Shown here piece by piece: positions 34,119 to 42,881 of a stretch of DNA of 64,000 bases. Source of the DNA: Roseimicrobium sp. ORNL1 (lineage in GTDB: Bacteria; Verrucomicrobiota; Verrucomicrobiia; Verrucomicrobiales; Verrucomicrobiaceae); contig NZ_CP049143.1 of assembly GCF_011044495.1 (NCBI RefSeq), positions 7,440,001-7,504,000 on the forward strand, in the 5' to 3' direction. Both the position numbers and the translations under genes were made by a program. Position 1 is the stretch's first letter. Each line of letters opens with the position of its first letter. The notes under the pieces are model-generated. The model had not been told where the DNA came from and made no database searches. It saw nothing but the letters and a program-made list of their open reading frames with translations.

Positions 34119-35654
34119 ATGAGCATGAATGACGACGCGCGGCCGGACCAGCTGGTGGATGAAGAGGGCAACCTCCTGGAAGGTGGCTATGGCTTGCGCC
34201 AGAAGATTGGCCTGTTCCTGGGACTGGCGCTGCTGCTGTGCACCATCTTCGCCCCGCCCATTTTTGGCCTTGCGGCACCCGCGTCCAAGGTCGCACTTCT
34301 GGCCGCCACCATGGCCGTGCTGTGGGTGACTGAGGCGGTGCCCATTCCCGCCACCGCGCTCATGCCGCTGGTGCTGCTACCGCTGCTTGGCGTGTCCCCA
34401 ATCAAGGACGCTTCCGCTCCCTACGCGGATCCCATCATCTTCCTCTTCATGGGTGGCTTCATGCTCGCGCTGGCCATGGAGCGCTGGAACCTGCACCGCC
34501 GCATCGCACTAAGCATCATTGATACCGTAGGTACCAAACCCCGGGCGCTGGTGCTGGGCTTCCTGCTCTCCGGCACCTTCATCAGCATGTGGACCAGCAA
34601 CTCGGCCACGGCCATGATGCTGCTGCCCATTGGCGTTTCCGTGTATGGACTGCTGAAGCAAAGTGGCGGTGCCATCGGCATCGGCACGAAAGAATTTGGC
34701 GCAGCCCTGGTGCTGTCCATTGCCTACGGTGCGAATATTGGAGGTCTCGGCACGCTCATCGGCACGCCGCCGAATGCGTTGCTCGCTGCCCACATGAACA
34801 AAACCCACGGCATCGAAGTGGGCTTTTTCCAATGGATGAAGCTGGGAGTGCCGCTCATCCTCGTCGCACTGCCTTTTGTATACTTCATCCTCACCCGCGT
34901 GAGCTTCAAGGTGCCCAATGTCGAAGTGCCCGGACTGCGCGAAGCCCTGCACGGCGAGCGCTCCAAGTTGGGCAAGATGAGCAAGGGCGAATGGGCGGTG
35001 CTTTTCGCCTTTGGCATGGCCATTGTGCTCTGGGTTTCGCGCGAACTCTGGAAAGCTGAACCTCCCAAGCCAGGAGAGGCGGCACTCCTGGGCTGGCTGG
35101 TCACGGACGACGTCATCGCCATGGGCGCGGCGCTTTTACTGTTTTTCATCCCGGTCGACTTCAAGAAGGGCGTCTTCGTGCTCGACTGGCAGTGCATCAA
35201 GAAGCTGCCGTGGGATGTGCTCGTGCTCTTCGGCGGCGGCCTGAGCCTGGCAGAAGCATTCAAAAAGACCGGATTGGTAAACTCCATGGCCACCTCTATG
35301 CAGGAGATGGCAGGCTGGCCTCCCTTTGTCATCGTCTTCCTCGTGGTGGCCGTCATGACCGCCGCCACTGCCCTGACCAGCAATACCGCCACCACCGCCG
35401 CCTTCCTGCCGGTGATCAGTGGTCTGGCAGTTGCGGTCAATCAACCCGCCATCCTGCTCTGCGTGCCGGTGGCCATCGCCGCCAGTGCGGACTTCGCCCT
35501 GCCCGTGGGCACCCCACCCAATGCCATCGCCTACGGTTCCGGCCTCGTGAGCCTGCCACGCATGGTGAAGGCGGGCATCTGGGTGGACCTGCTCTTCGTG
35601 ATCCTCATCCCGATCATGATGTGGACCGTGGGACGCTGGGTGTTTGGGGTGTAG
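34119..35654 (+). CDS. DASS (SLC13) sodium/dicarboxylate symporter
   Basis: 511 residues from MSMNDDARPDQ; the frame opens further upstream without an ATG of equal quality. Twelve or so membrane segments with the DASS motifs: FMGGFMLALAMERW, SMWTSNSATAMMLLPIG (first SNT-like), NIGGLGTLIGTPPNALL, and SNTATTAAFLPVISGLA followed by PVGTPPNAIAYGSG. It should import C4-dicarboxylates or citrate with sodium. It is a different subfamily from the TrkA-C-bearing carrier at 28958. It is followed by two hairpin repeats. Confidence 0.92.
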   Translation: MSMNDDARPDQLVDEEGNLLEGGYGLRQKIGLFLGLALLLCTIFAPPIFGLAAPASKVALLAATMAVLWVTEAVPIPATALMPLVLLPLLGVSPIKDASAPYADPIIFLFMGGFMLALAMERWNLHRRIALSIIDTVGTKPRALVLGFLLSGTFISMWTSNSATAMMLLPIGVSVYGLLKQSGGAIGIGTKEFGAALVLSIAYGANIGGLGTLIGTPPNALLAAHMNKTHGIEVGFFQWMKLGVPLILVALPFVYFILTRVSFKVPNVEVPGLREALHGERSKLGKMSKGEWAVLFAFGMAIVLWVSRELWKAEPPKPGEAALLGWLVTDDVIAMGAALLLFFIPVDFKKGVFVLDWQCIKKLPWDVLVLFGGGLSLAEAFKKTGLVNSMATSMQEMAGWPPFVIVFLVVAVMTAATALTSNTATTAAFLPVISGLAVAVNQPAILLCVPVAIAASADFALPVGTPPNAIAYGSGLVSLPRMVKAGIWVDLLFVILIPIMMWTVGRWVFGV

Positions 35655-35676
35655 CGAACCAGTCTGGGAAGCTCCT

Positions 35677-35761
35677 ACGCCGAAGGTGTTCCACAAAAGT
35701 GGCATCATGGTAAGAAACACTGCGCACTCCATGGGTCGCTTTTGTGGAACACCTTCGGCGT
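35677..35761. repeat. 23-bp perfect inverted repeat
   Basis: Arms at 35677-35699 and 35739-35761 match over 23 bases (ACGCCGAAGGTGTTCCACAA and on). The 39-base loop contains ATCATGG/CCATGGG. It lies 22 bp after the stop of the DASS carrier gene and may act as its terminator, but no T-run follows. Confidence 0.85.
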
Positions 35762-35781
35762 TCCTTGATTGCCCATGAACA

Positions 35782-35824
35782 CCCAAGGTGGCGCTTGCCG
35801 CTTCGCGGCGGCGCTGACCTTGGG
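35782..35824. repeat. REP-like palindrome
   Basis: CCCAAGGT (35782-35789) and ACCTTGGG (35817-35824) frame a GC-rich inner hairpin around GCCGCTTCGCGGC. It follows the 23-bp inverted repeat by 20 bp, and a small ACGCCTTCGGCGT stem (35838-35851) follows, so 35677-35851 is a composite palindromic block. Confidence 0.65.
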
Positions 35825-35896
35825 CTAGACGATGTGTAACGCCTTCGGCGTAAGAGCTTCGTCAGTTCTTGCCGCGGATGAATCAATCACACCCCC

Positions 35897-36136
35897 CTAC
35901 CGGGGAATCTCCCCTTCCGGCAGGGTGTGCCACTCTTCCGGAAAGCGGGCCAGTTCCTTTTCGGCTGCTTCGAGGCGGTCGAGGTACTCCTCCTCATCAT
36001 GTGCCCACGCCGCCGAGCCCCGTTTCGGGGAGGTCTGGTGCATCTGCAGCAAATGCCGGAGGAACTGCACCCGCCAGCGTGCATGAGCAAAGTCGTCCCA
36101 GTTGCGTTTGTTAAGCTGCAAGCGTGCAACCTGCAC
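35897..36136 (-). CDS. Small hypothetical protein
   Basis: 79 residues with GTG start; polar and helical (WDDFAHARWRVQFLRHLLQM, then DEEEYLDRLEAAEKELARF). The amphipathic pattern and the balanced charge look like a real soluble protein, but the only usable start is GTG and there is no clear ribosome site. The frame is open to 36184. No family known. Confidence 0.4.
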   Translation of the reverse strand: MQVARLQLNKRNWDDFAHARWRVQFLRHLLQMHQTSPKRGSAAWAHDEEEYLDRLEAAEKELARFPEEWHTLPEGEIPR

Positions 36137-36235
36137 GCAGCAGCAGTTCGTCGCAATGAAGGGCCGGAAAGCTAGGGCCGATTACCTAGGCCCAGCTAAA
36201 GGGCAGATGGCAGGCATGGATGCCTCGAGTAGGGG

Positions 36236-36913
36236 CTATTCCGCCGCATCTCCTGCTGGCTCAATGGAATGATACAGCACCACGCCGTAAGCGTCGAAAA
36301 TGATGTCACCGACCTTCTTCGTTCCGAACCAATGCACAATGGCATCGTGAGCGGCATTGGGCCGCTCCCAGAATGCATTGTCGAGCTTCTCGGGAAGACG
36401 TCGGCCATTCTCGAGATAGTAGGCGGCCACGTGAGCGGGAGATTGCTCCAGCTGAGCCAAGTACGGTCGGACATCGAGTCCCATGTGGGCGATACCGCAC
36501 AGCCAGCTATCGATTGCGTAACCACTATCCTGTTCACACAGGAGAGACGAGATCTTCCTCTCCAGGACAGCCTGCAGCGCAACCAGCCTCCGAGGTGACC
36601 AAGTGAGAGGTACGGTGTTCGCGATAGCTCGTCCTGTCACTTCGATTTCCGGCCACCACCCATCGTTCGTCACGGAAATCTCCAGGATGCGTGGGAGGAA
36701 ATAGAGGTAGTCGGCCACATCTCCCACGGTGAGAAAGGCTGAGAATGCGTAAGAGCTGAGCTGTTCCCCAGAAAGACGGCGCAGGGGAGTCGAAAGAAGC
36801 GTGCAAATTTGCTTGTTCTCGATGCAGCATGGGCAGCCGTCGATGTGCCGGGGTTTTGGCACATCCGCGAAGGCGGCATACAGGGCTTCGATGCTCTCTT
36901 GAAGTGGATTCAT
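36236..36913 (-). CDS. Hypothetical protein with CPCC motif
   Basis: 225 residues from MNPLQESIEALYAAF, chosen because ATG at 36913 overlaps the stop of the upstream gene as ATGA. The N-terminal segment RHIDGCPCCIENKQICTLLS has a Cys cluster of the type that could bind zinc. The middle is helical (SYAFSAFLTVGDVADYLYFLPRIL) and the end is Asp/Glu-rich. Its size and cysteine cluster resemble orphan proteins found near polymorphic toxins, but there is no toxin in this window. Function unknown. Confidence 0.6.
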   Translation of the reverse strand: MNPLQESIEALYAAFADVPKPRHIDGCPCCIENKQICTLLSTPLRRLSGEQLSSYAFSAFLTVGDVADYLYFLPRILEISVTNDGWWPEIEVTGRAIANTVPLTWSPRRLVALQAVLERKISSLLCEQDSGYAIDSWLCGIAHMGLDVRPYLAQLEQSPAHVAAYYLENGRRLPEKLDNAFWERPNAAHDAIVHWFGTKKVGDIIFDAYGVVLYHSIEPAGDAAE

Positions 36914-37290
36914 TCCCATGGCTCGGCATCTCCAGCATCGGGGCTGTCTTCTGGGACAGCCTGAAGCCACTCCCTCAGAAACTCCAGAACATCGGAGGAA
37001 TCGACGTCCGCGCTCCCATAAAAGTGATGTCCCATCCCGCGCACCCATTCATAGCGGATCTCCGTGCCCCGTTCACAGAGAATGAGTTCGCCCACCAATT
37101 GCATGGAGAAGGGGTCTGCAGAAGCCTCCAGTTCGATGAATTCGCCATCGATCCGGCCCACCACGCGCGAAGTTTTGGGGCGAAGCCCCAGACCGGAGAA
37201 GAACGTCTTGCGTTCTACCTGTTCATCCAGAATCTCCCGGCACTCGTCCGGAGACAGGGGTGTGAAAAGCGACGGCATGGTATTAGCCAT
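36910..37290 (-). CDS. Hypothetical protein, coupled to the CPCC protein
   Basis: 126 residues, acidic, without membrane segments. SRVVGRIDGEFIELEAS and ADPFSMQLVGELILCERGTEIRYEW (in pieces) make a likely beta-sheet, followed by a helix DVLEFLREWLQ and an acidic tail. It is translated into the next gene through an ATGA overlap, so the two products are probably made in similar amounts and may interact. No family recognised. Confidence 0.6.
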   Translation of the reverse strand: MANTMPSLFTPLSPDECREILDEQVERKTFFSGLGLRPKTSRVVGRIDGEFIELEASADPFSMQLVGELILCERGTEIRYEWVRGMGHHFYGSADVDSSDVLEFLREWLQAVPEDSPDAGDAEPWE

Positions 37291-37457
37291 TTTCCACCAC
37301 GCCCCGGCTAGCGCCGCACAGGTCTTCGAGGCTCTCCTTCAAGGAACTCACGTACGCAAGATATCCTAAAGTGTCAGACCCTCCAGGCCAAATCGCCCGT
37401 TTGCAATCGAGGAGAATTGAGTAACCCGCTGTTCATAAATCGGATCAAGCGACTCCG

Positions 37458-37823
37458 TCAAAAGTACTCCGACTCTGCCACCACCTGAAATTCATCCTCA
37501 TAGAGAATCGTCCCGGGCTGGTCAGTGACAAGGGTTCTGACCGGCCGGCCGTATTCCTCGAGAAGGGCCACGAGTTCGCGGAAGGTCCGGATCATGTCCT
37601 GGGCACTGTCCTTGAACCATGAAATCGCCTCCGGGGACCAGTCGTTGGCCTCAAATGGAGGGCAAGGGAGAACTTCATTGATGTGCTCAAAAATCTCTTC
37701 CACGTGCTCCACCTCGTAGTCGGGAAGCCTGCCGGAGTCACGGAGCATGCGGAGTTCGGCAACCACGCCAGCCTGCGTGGTCGGGCAATCCCGGTTCGTG
37801 CCGACGACAAATCGAAGGTACAT
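37458..37823 (-). CDS. Hypothetical protein
   Basis: 121 residues, cytosolic. MYLRFVVGTNRDCPTTQAGVVAEL at the start and the helix WFKDSAQDMIRTFRELVALLEEYG precede a short beta end (VRTLVTDQPGTILYEDEFQVVAES). I have the impression that this form is widespread as an orphan near contact-toxin loci, but cannot support a named family. Its stop-to-start distance to the DUF4177-like gene upstream is 3 bp, so they form an operon. Confidence 0.6.
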   Translation of the reverse strand: MYLRFVVGTNRDCPTTQAGVVAELRMLRDSGRLPDYEVEHVEEIFEHINEVLPCPPFEANDWSPEAISWFKDSAQDMIRTFRELVALLEEYGRPVRTLVTDQPGTILYEDEFQVVAESEYF

Positions 37824-37826
37824 GCC

Positions 37827-38027
37827 CTACGCCACCACCGGTCGTTTGAACACTGCCACCACGTCCCGGGTCACGCCGCCGGACTGGTTGGTGTCGAAAG
37901 CGGAAACCAGTTCCCAACCGTCCCACCCAAGGCCGTTGAGCACGTTCTCAAACGCGGCGGTATCGAGTAAGCCGCCGAGAAAGCCGGTGGCGGCGAGCTT
38001 GATGGTCTTGTACTCCCAGCGTGTCAT
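37827..38027 (-). CDS. DUF4177 protein
   Basis: 66 residues from MTRWEYKTIKLAATG; the open frame continues 32 codons upstream without character. WEYKTIKL, LNGLGWDGWELVSAF and VVAVFKR are the hallmarks of DUF4177, a small beta-beta-alpha-beta protein family of unknown role. It directly precedes the hypothetical gene at 37458 on the same strand and is divergent from rseP. Confidence 0.85.
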   Translation of the reverse strand: MTRWEYKTIKLAATGFLGGLLDTAAFENVLNGLGWDGWELVSAFDTNQSGGVTRDVVAVFKRPVVA

Positions 38028-38151
38028 GGCCAGAATGTGAGGGAAAAGGCACAAATGACAAGGTGTCTTGTGTTGAGCAAAACCCCCCTCTGACTGGTCA
38101 AATCCCGCTCGTTTGCGCTGCATGGCGCGTAATGCTAGACTCTAACCCCCT

Positions 38152-39660
38152 ATGGATCTCCTCCTCAACGCGCTCCGGGTCGCCGGACTGATTTTCCTGG
38201 TGCTGCTCGTCTTCAACCTCATGATCGTGGTTCACGAGTGGGGTCACTTCCTTGCGGCACGCTGGCGCGGGCTGAAGGTGGAGAAATTCTACGTGTGGTT
38301 CGGCAAGCCCATCTGGAAGAAAAAGATCAACGGCGTGGAGTACGGCCTGGGCAGCATTCCCATGGGCGGCTTCGTGGCCCTGCCGCAGATGGCGCCGATG
38401 GATGCCATCGAAGGCAAAACCGAGGAAGGCCGCGAAGTGCTGCCGCCCATCACGCCGCTGGACAAGATCATCGTGGCTTTCGCCGGCCCGCTTTTCAGCT
38501 TCCTGCTCGCGGTACTGTTTGCCGTGGTGGTCTGGAAGGTCGGTCTCACCGAGCACCAAATCGACACGGAGAAGCGCATTGGCTACGTGGCGAAGGGTTC
38601 CCCTGCCGAGCGCGATGGCCTGAAGGTCGGCGATGAAATCCTGACGATCGACGGCAACAAGATCCGCGGCTTCCGCGGTCTGGTGGAAAGCGTGACCTGG
38701 TACGTGGTTTCCAGCGAGAACGATGTCATTAATTTCAAGGTCAATCGCCCCGGTGTTGGGGAAATGACCATCCCCGTGAAGTCGGAGAAGCCGAAGCAAG
38801 AGGGCAAAACCTCGTGGTGGACGGGCATCTTCACCCGCCCCGCATTCCGCCAGGTGGGAATCGGTCCCGTGATGACTCTCAAAGTGGAAGAATTCGCGAG
38901 CGATGGCGAACACACCCCCGCCCAAGAAGGGGGCATGAAAAAGGGCGATATCTTGCGCACCATCAATGGTGAGAAGGTGCTTAGCAACGGGGTCCTCGGC
39001 GACATTCTGGAAAAGAATGTGGGCAAGCCCATGGCTGTTGAAGTGGAACGCGACGGGAAGATGGTGCTGCTCACCATCACACCGCGCCTGCCCGACCAGC
39101 GCCCGGCCGATTTCAACCTGGAACAGGAGTCCATTGCCACCCTCGGCGTTTCCGTCTGGGACATCCTGGGACCTGAGAAGAAAAGATTCCCCAGCCCTCT
39201 CAGCCAGATCAAGGACGCCGGCCGGACCATCTATGACACGCTGCGCAAGCTCTCCCCCACTTCCAAATCCGACATTGGCGCCAGCCACCTGAGCGGCTTC
39301 ATCGGCATTGCCAATGTGTACTACAACCTGCTGCAGGATCCCAATGGCTGGGAACGCGTGCTGTGGTTCAGCGTGGTGCTCAATGTGAACCTCGCGCTGC
39401 TGAACATGCTCCCCTTCCCCGTGCTGGATGGCGGTCACATTGTGATGGCGCTCTATGAGTGGGTCCGCCGCAAGTCGATCAACCTCCGCATCCTGGAAGT
39501 GGTGCAGACCGCGTGCGTGATTCTGCTCTTCGGCTTCATGATCTTCATCAGCTTCAAGGATACCGGCGATGTGATCGGTGTGGGCCGCAAGGGCGACGAC
39601 GTCCCTGCGGAACGCGTGCCGTCCAAGTTCCTTGCCCCGGAGAAGCGCGTTGCTCATTGA
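38152..39660 (+). CDS. rseP: Site-2 protease RseP
   Basis: 502 residues. Zinc ligands are in VVHEWGH (His28, Glu29, His32) within the first membrane helix, and in NMLPFPVLDGGH near residues 418-429, in the third or fourth helix. Two PDZ-like domains lie between (around residues 145-180 with SPAERDGLKVGDEIL, and around 255-310 with AQEGGMKKGDIL). It performs the intramembrane cut of anti-sigma factors and signal-peptide remnants. It precedes ispG after 69 bp, an arrangement seen in many bacteria where both sit with dxr; dxr is not in this window. Confidence 0.96.
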   Translation: MDLLLNALRVAGLIFLVLLVFNLMIVVHEWGHFLAARWRGLKVEKFYVWFGKPIWKKKINGVEYGLGSIPMGGFVALPQMAPMDAIEGKTEEGREVLPPITPLDKIIVAFAGPLFSFLLAVLFAVVVWKVGLTEHQIDTEKRIGYVAKGSPAERDGLKVGDEILTIDGNKIRGFRGLVESVTWYVVSSENDVINFKVNRPGVGEMTIPVKSEKPKQEGKTSWWTGIFTRPAFRQVGIGPVMTLKVEEFASDGEHTPAQEGGMKKGDILRTINGEKVLSNGVLGDILEKNVGKPMAVEVERDGKMVLLTITPRLPDQRPADFNLEQESIATLGVSVWDILGPEKKRFPSPLSQIKDAGRTIYDTLRKLSPTSKSDIGASHLSGFIGIANVYYNLLQDPNGWERVLWFSVVLNVNLALLNMLPFPVLDGGHIVMALYEWVRRKSINLRILEVVQTACVILLFGFMIFISFKDTGDVIGVGRKGDDVPAERVPSKFLAPEKRVAH

Positions 39661-39729
39661 TCGATCCATCGCTTCCGCCCCCTACCCCTCCGCTTCACTC
39701 ACCCGAAGTCCGACTTCTCCACCCTGCTC

Positions 39730-41538
39730 ATGTCCGACCGCTCCGCGCAGCCCCTGCTCAGCTACTGCCCCGATCTGTACCACTACCAGCGCCGTGAAAC
39801 GCGCGAGGTGATGGTGGGCAAGGTGGGCATTGGCGGCAAGAACCCGATTCGCGTGCAGTCGATGATCACCAGCGACACGCGTGACACGGAAGCGAGCGTG
39901 AAGCAGGTGTTGGATCTCGCGGCTGCTGGCTGCGAGATCGCGCGCATCACGGCGCAGACACGGCAGATTGCGGAGAACCTGGAGCACATCGCCTCCGGCG
40001 TGCGCGCCGCAGGTTGTGATATCCCCCTGGTGGCGGACATCCACTTCAAGCCGGATGCCGCCATGGAAGCGGCGAAGTGGGTGGAGAAGGTGCGCGTGAA
40101 CCCCGGGAACTACGTGGACAAGAAGAAATTCGCCGTCCGCGAGTACACCGATGAGGAATACGCCGCCGAGGTCGCGAGCATTGAGGAGGAGTTCATTCCC
40201 CTCGTGCGCCTCTGCATCGAGAAGCAGCGCGCCATGCGCATCGGCACGAACCATGGCTCGCTGAGTGATCGCATCATGAACCGCTACGGTGACTCACCGC
40301 TGGGCATGGTGGAGAGCGCGCTGGAGTTTGCCCGCATCGCGCGGCGTGAAGGCTTCCACAACTTTGTCTTCTCCATGAAGGCAAGCAATCCCAAGGTGAT
40401 GATCGAGGCCTACCGCCTGCTGGTGGCGCATCTCAATGCCCTGGGTGGCGACTGGAACTATCCCATCCACCTCGGCGTGACCGAGGCTGGCGATGGCGAA
40501 GATGGCCGCATCAAGAGTGCCATCGGCATCGGTTCGCTGCTGGCGGATGGCATCGGCGATACCGTGCGTGTGAGCCTCACGGAAGATGCCGTGTATGAAA
40601 TCCCCGTCGCCCAGGCGCTGGTGAAGCCGTACAACGACGGCGTGCCCGCGCGCTTCCCGCGTGTGGAGAAGGCGCCGGCGGTGAGTTATGATCCCTTCGA
40701 CTACGAGCGTCGCGAAGCGACCGTGGTGAAGGAGAACGACGTGAAGATCGGCGGACATGAAACCGTGGCCGTCTTCACCAGCCGCAGCAAGTGGGATGCC
40801 GTGGCGCACAAGCTGGACAAGCTCGGTGACTACAAGCCCGAAGTGGTGCTGGAAGACAGCGCCGTGGTAGCCGTGGATCCGCGCGATGAAAGCCAGTTCG
40901 ACGGCCTCAAGGATTCTGAAGTCGTGACGGTGCAGGATGGTCTCGATCTTCCCGTGATCCCCGCGTATCGACTGCTCGCCGCGCGCCTCAAGCAGCTTGG
41001 CCGCACGTCACCGATTTTGCTGAAGGACACCCTGCAGCCCGCCACTCAGCCCGGTGCGGATTTCCTTCCGACGATGCTCAAGGCAGCGACGAACATCGGT
41101 TCGCTGCTGTGCGATGGCATTGGCGATGCGGTGGTCGTGCAGGGTGAAGAAGCTCCCGGTCAGTCCCTGCGCCTGAGCTACAACATCCTCCAGGCCGCGG
41201 GCACCCGTATCTTCAAGACGGACTATGTGGCCTGCCCGAGCTGCGGACGCACGCTCTTCAATCTACAGACCACCACGCAGGAGATCCGCGCTGCCACCGG
41301 TCATCTCAAGGGCGTGCGCATCGCGGTGATGGGTTGCATCGTAAACGGCCCCGGCGAAATGGCCGATGCCGACTTCGGCTACGTGGGCGGCGCCCCGGGC
41401 AAGATCAACCTCTACGTGGGCAAGACCGCGGTGAAGTTCAACATTCCCCAGGCAGAAGCCGTGGAGCGTCTCAAGGACCTCATCAAGGAACACGGCCGCT
41501 GGGTGGATGCGCCTGCGCAGGTCGCGGAGGCGGTGTAG
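39730..41538 (+). CDS. ispG: 4-hydroxy-3-methylbut-2-enyl diphosphate synthase (long form)
   Basis: 602 residues, against ~370 for the E. coli enzyme. The TIM-barrel domain occupies the N-terminal half (VMVGKVGIGGKNPIRVQSM, DIHFKPDAAMEAA), and the [4Fe-4S] ligands are Cys502, Cys505 and Cys536 in CPSCGRT and GCIVNGPGEM near the C-terminus. The ~230-residue insertion between them (from about 270) is the A* domain known from Chlamydiae, plants and other PVC bacteria. It makes HMBPP in the MEP isoprenoid pathway. Co-directional with rseP. Confidence 0.97.
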   Translation: MSDRSAQPLLSYCPDLYHYQRRETREVMVGKVGIGGKNPIRVQSMITSDTRDTEASVKQVLDLAAAGCEIARITAQTRQIAENLEHIASGVRAAGCDIPLVADIHFKPDAAMEAAKWVEKVRVNPGNYVDKKKFAVREYTDEEYAAEVASIEEEFIPLVRLCIEKQRAMRIGTNHGSLSDRIMNRYGDSPLGMVESALEFARIARREGFHNFVFSMKASNPKVMIEAYRLLVAHLNALGGDWNYPIHLGVTEAGDGEDGRIKSAIGIGSLLADGIGDTVRVSLTEDAVYEIPVAQALVKPYNDGVPARFPRVEKAPAVSYDPFDYERREATVVKENDVKIGGHETVAVFTSRSKWDAVAHKLDKLGDYKPEVVLEDSAVVAVDPRDESQFDGLKDSEVVTVQDGLDLPVIPAYRLLAARLKQLGRTSPILLKDTLQPATQPGADFLPTMLKAATNIGSLLCDGIGDAVVVQGEEAPGQSLRLSYNILQAAGTRIFKTDYVACPSCGRTLFNLQTTTQEIRAATGHLKGVRIAVMGCIVNGPGEMADADFGYVGGAPGKINLYVGKTAVKFNIPQAEAVERLKDLIKEHGRWVDAPAQVAEAV

Positions 41539-41591
41539 GTGAGGCGTTCCCCTGGTTGACAGCGCCGTTCAGCGGCGCATGAAAGGCTTCG

Positions 41592-42194
41592 ATGAAGGTG
41601 GAGCACTGCCCGCATTGCCAGAGCATGGTCATGTTCGCGGGCGACCACTGCTCCCGCTGCCGGAAGCATCGCGTCACCGGCGCGCTGATGGCACCTGATG
41701 AAATGAAGGCCCGGCTGAATGATGCGCGCAAGGTCGCGAGCATGCGCACCGCGCACGATCAGGAGGCTATCAATCAAGAGAGCAGGCTGAAGCTGGCCAC
41801 GACCCTGGCGATCATCGCCGGCATTCTGGTGGTCTTGAGCGGCATTCAGGGAAAGGCAGCCTTTGTCACCGTCACGGGAGTGGCCATGTTCTTCGCCGGA
41901 CTCCAGTTGTACCTGCGCAATGCGGTGAAGTTCATCGCGCTCTTCCTGATGCTCGCTAGCAGCTTCTTCCTGGTGCTTCGCGCCATCGATCTGGTTTTCA
42001 TTTTCTCCCAGGCCGGACTCATGGTGGCAGGCGCCATGCCCATGTGGATCCTCTGGAGCGGGCTCTTCCTGATCTTGATGGTGACCAGCTTCAAGATCCT
42101 GGTGCACGATCCCAACAAGGACGCCACGCCTCCGCCGGTGCCTATGCCGAACAGCGCACCCACCGGTAGTGCGCCGAAGCCACCCAACGAATAG
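41592..42194 (+). CDS. Zinc-ribbon membrane protein (tandem copy 1)
   Basis: 200 residues. CPHCQSMVMFAGDHCSRC at 6-23 is a four-cysteine zinc ribbon; four membrane helices fill about 68-165; the C-terminus is Pro-rich and polar (PPPVPMPNSAPTG). The next gene has the same layout and is clearly a paralogue. The cytosolic ribbon would be joined to the membrane by a helical linker (MAPDEMKARLNDARKVASM). No family with known function recognised. Confidence 0.7.
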   Translation: MKVEHCPHCQSMVMFAGDHCSRCRKHRVTGALMAPDEMKARLNDARKVASMRTAHDQEAINQESRLKLATTLAIIAGILVVLSGIQGKAAFVTVTGVAMFFAGLQLYLRNAVKFIALFLMLASSFFLVLRAIDLVFIFSQAGLMVAGAMPMWILWSGLFLILMVTSFKILVHDPNKDATPPPVPMPNSAPTGSAPKPPNE

Positions 42195-42255
42195 ACCGCC
42201 GCGATAAAAGATGCCTGCCTTGACATGCGTTTGCTCTACCTCAATGGAGAACGCC

Positions 42256-42849
42256 ATGAAGGCCGAGAACTGCCCGCACTGCCACAGCATGGTGTTGTTC
42301 AGGGAGGGACGATGCCCGCGCTGCAAGAAGCACCGGGATCCTGCGGAAGAACTCTCGGCCCAGGAGCGCCTGCAGCTCAACAACGAGACGCGCCGCAGGT
42401 TGTACGTGGAGTCCCAGGTGACACAGCCTGCCAGCGAGCAGGCCCACCGGTTGAAGCGCATCTCGCTTCTCAGCGAAATCGCGGGTTACCTCACCACCGC
42501 CAGCGGGGCCTTGATGTTCAGCCCTGCAGGTGTGCTGGGAGGCGCCATGTTGATTGCGGCTGCGCGGTTTCTGCGTGGCGGCGCTGGAGTGAAACTGATC
42601 TGCATCTTCCTGATGCTGGCGTCCATCATCGGCGCTCTCTGGTGTGCCCTTATCCTTTATGCGTACCTCGATCGAGGAGGCAGGGCTTTCTGGTTGATTC
42701 CCCTGCTGCGGCTGGCGGCGTTGCCTTTGTTCGTGACGGTATTCGTCCTGTGCTGGAAGACAATCATCCATGGCTTCTCCAGGCAGGTGGTGCCTCCTCC
42801 CGTGCCGCTCACTCCGACTCCGCGGGAACAATCAGGCGACAAAACCTGA
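42256..42849 (+). CDS. Zinc-ribbon membrane protein (tandem copy 2)
   Basis: 197 residues from MKAENCPHCHSMVLF, chosen by alignment with copy 1; upstream in-frame ATGs at 42244 and 42211 are possible. The ribbon is CPHCHSMVLFREGRCPRC, the four helices lie at about 70-175, and the Pro-rich tail PPPVPLTPTPREQ matches copy 1. The linker differs (LSAQERLQLNNETRR). The pair results from a tandem duplication and may form hetero-oligomers. Confidence 0.7.
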   Translation: MKAENCPHCHSMVLFREGRCPRCKKHRDPAEELSAQERLQLNNETRRRLYVESQVTQPASEQAHRLKRISLLSEIAGYLTTASGALMFSPAGVLGGAMLIAAARFLRGGAGVKLICIFLMLASIIGALWCALILYAYLDRGGRAFWLIPLLRLAALPLFVTVFVLCWKTIIHGFSRQVVPPPVPLTPTPREQSGDKT

Positions 42850-42881
42850 GCTCGCGCTAGGTTGCCGTTGTACCAATATCG

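Noticed and set aside
38098-39669. 523-codon open frame antisense to rseP
   Set aside because: Rich in His/Ala/Asp with no family character, fully covered by rseP with catalytic motifs on the plus strand.
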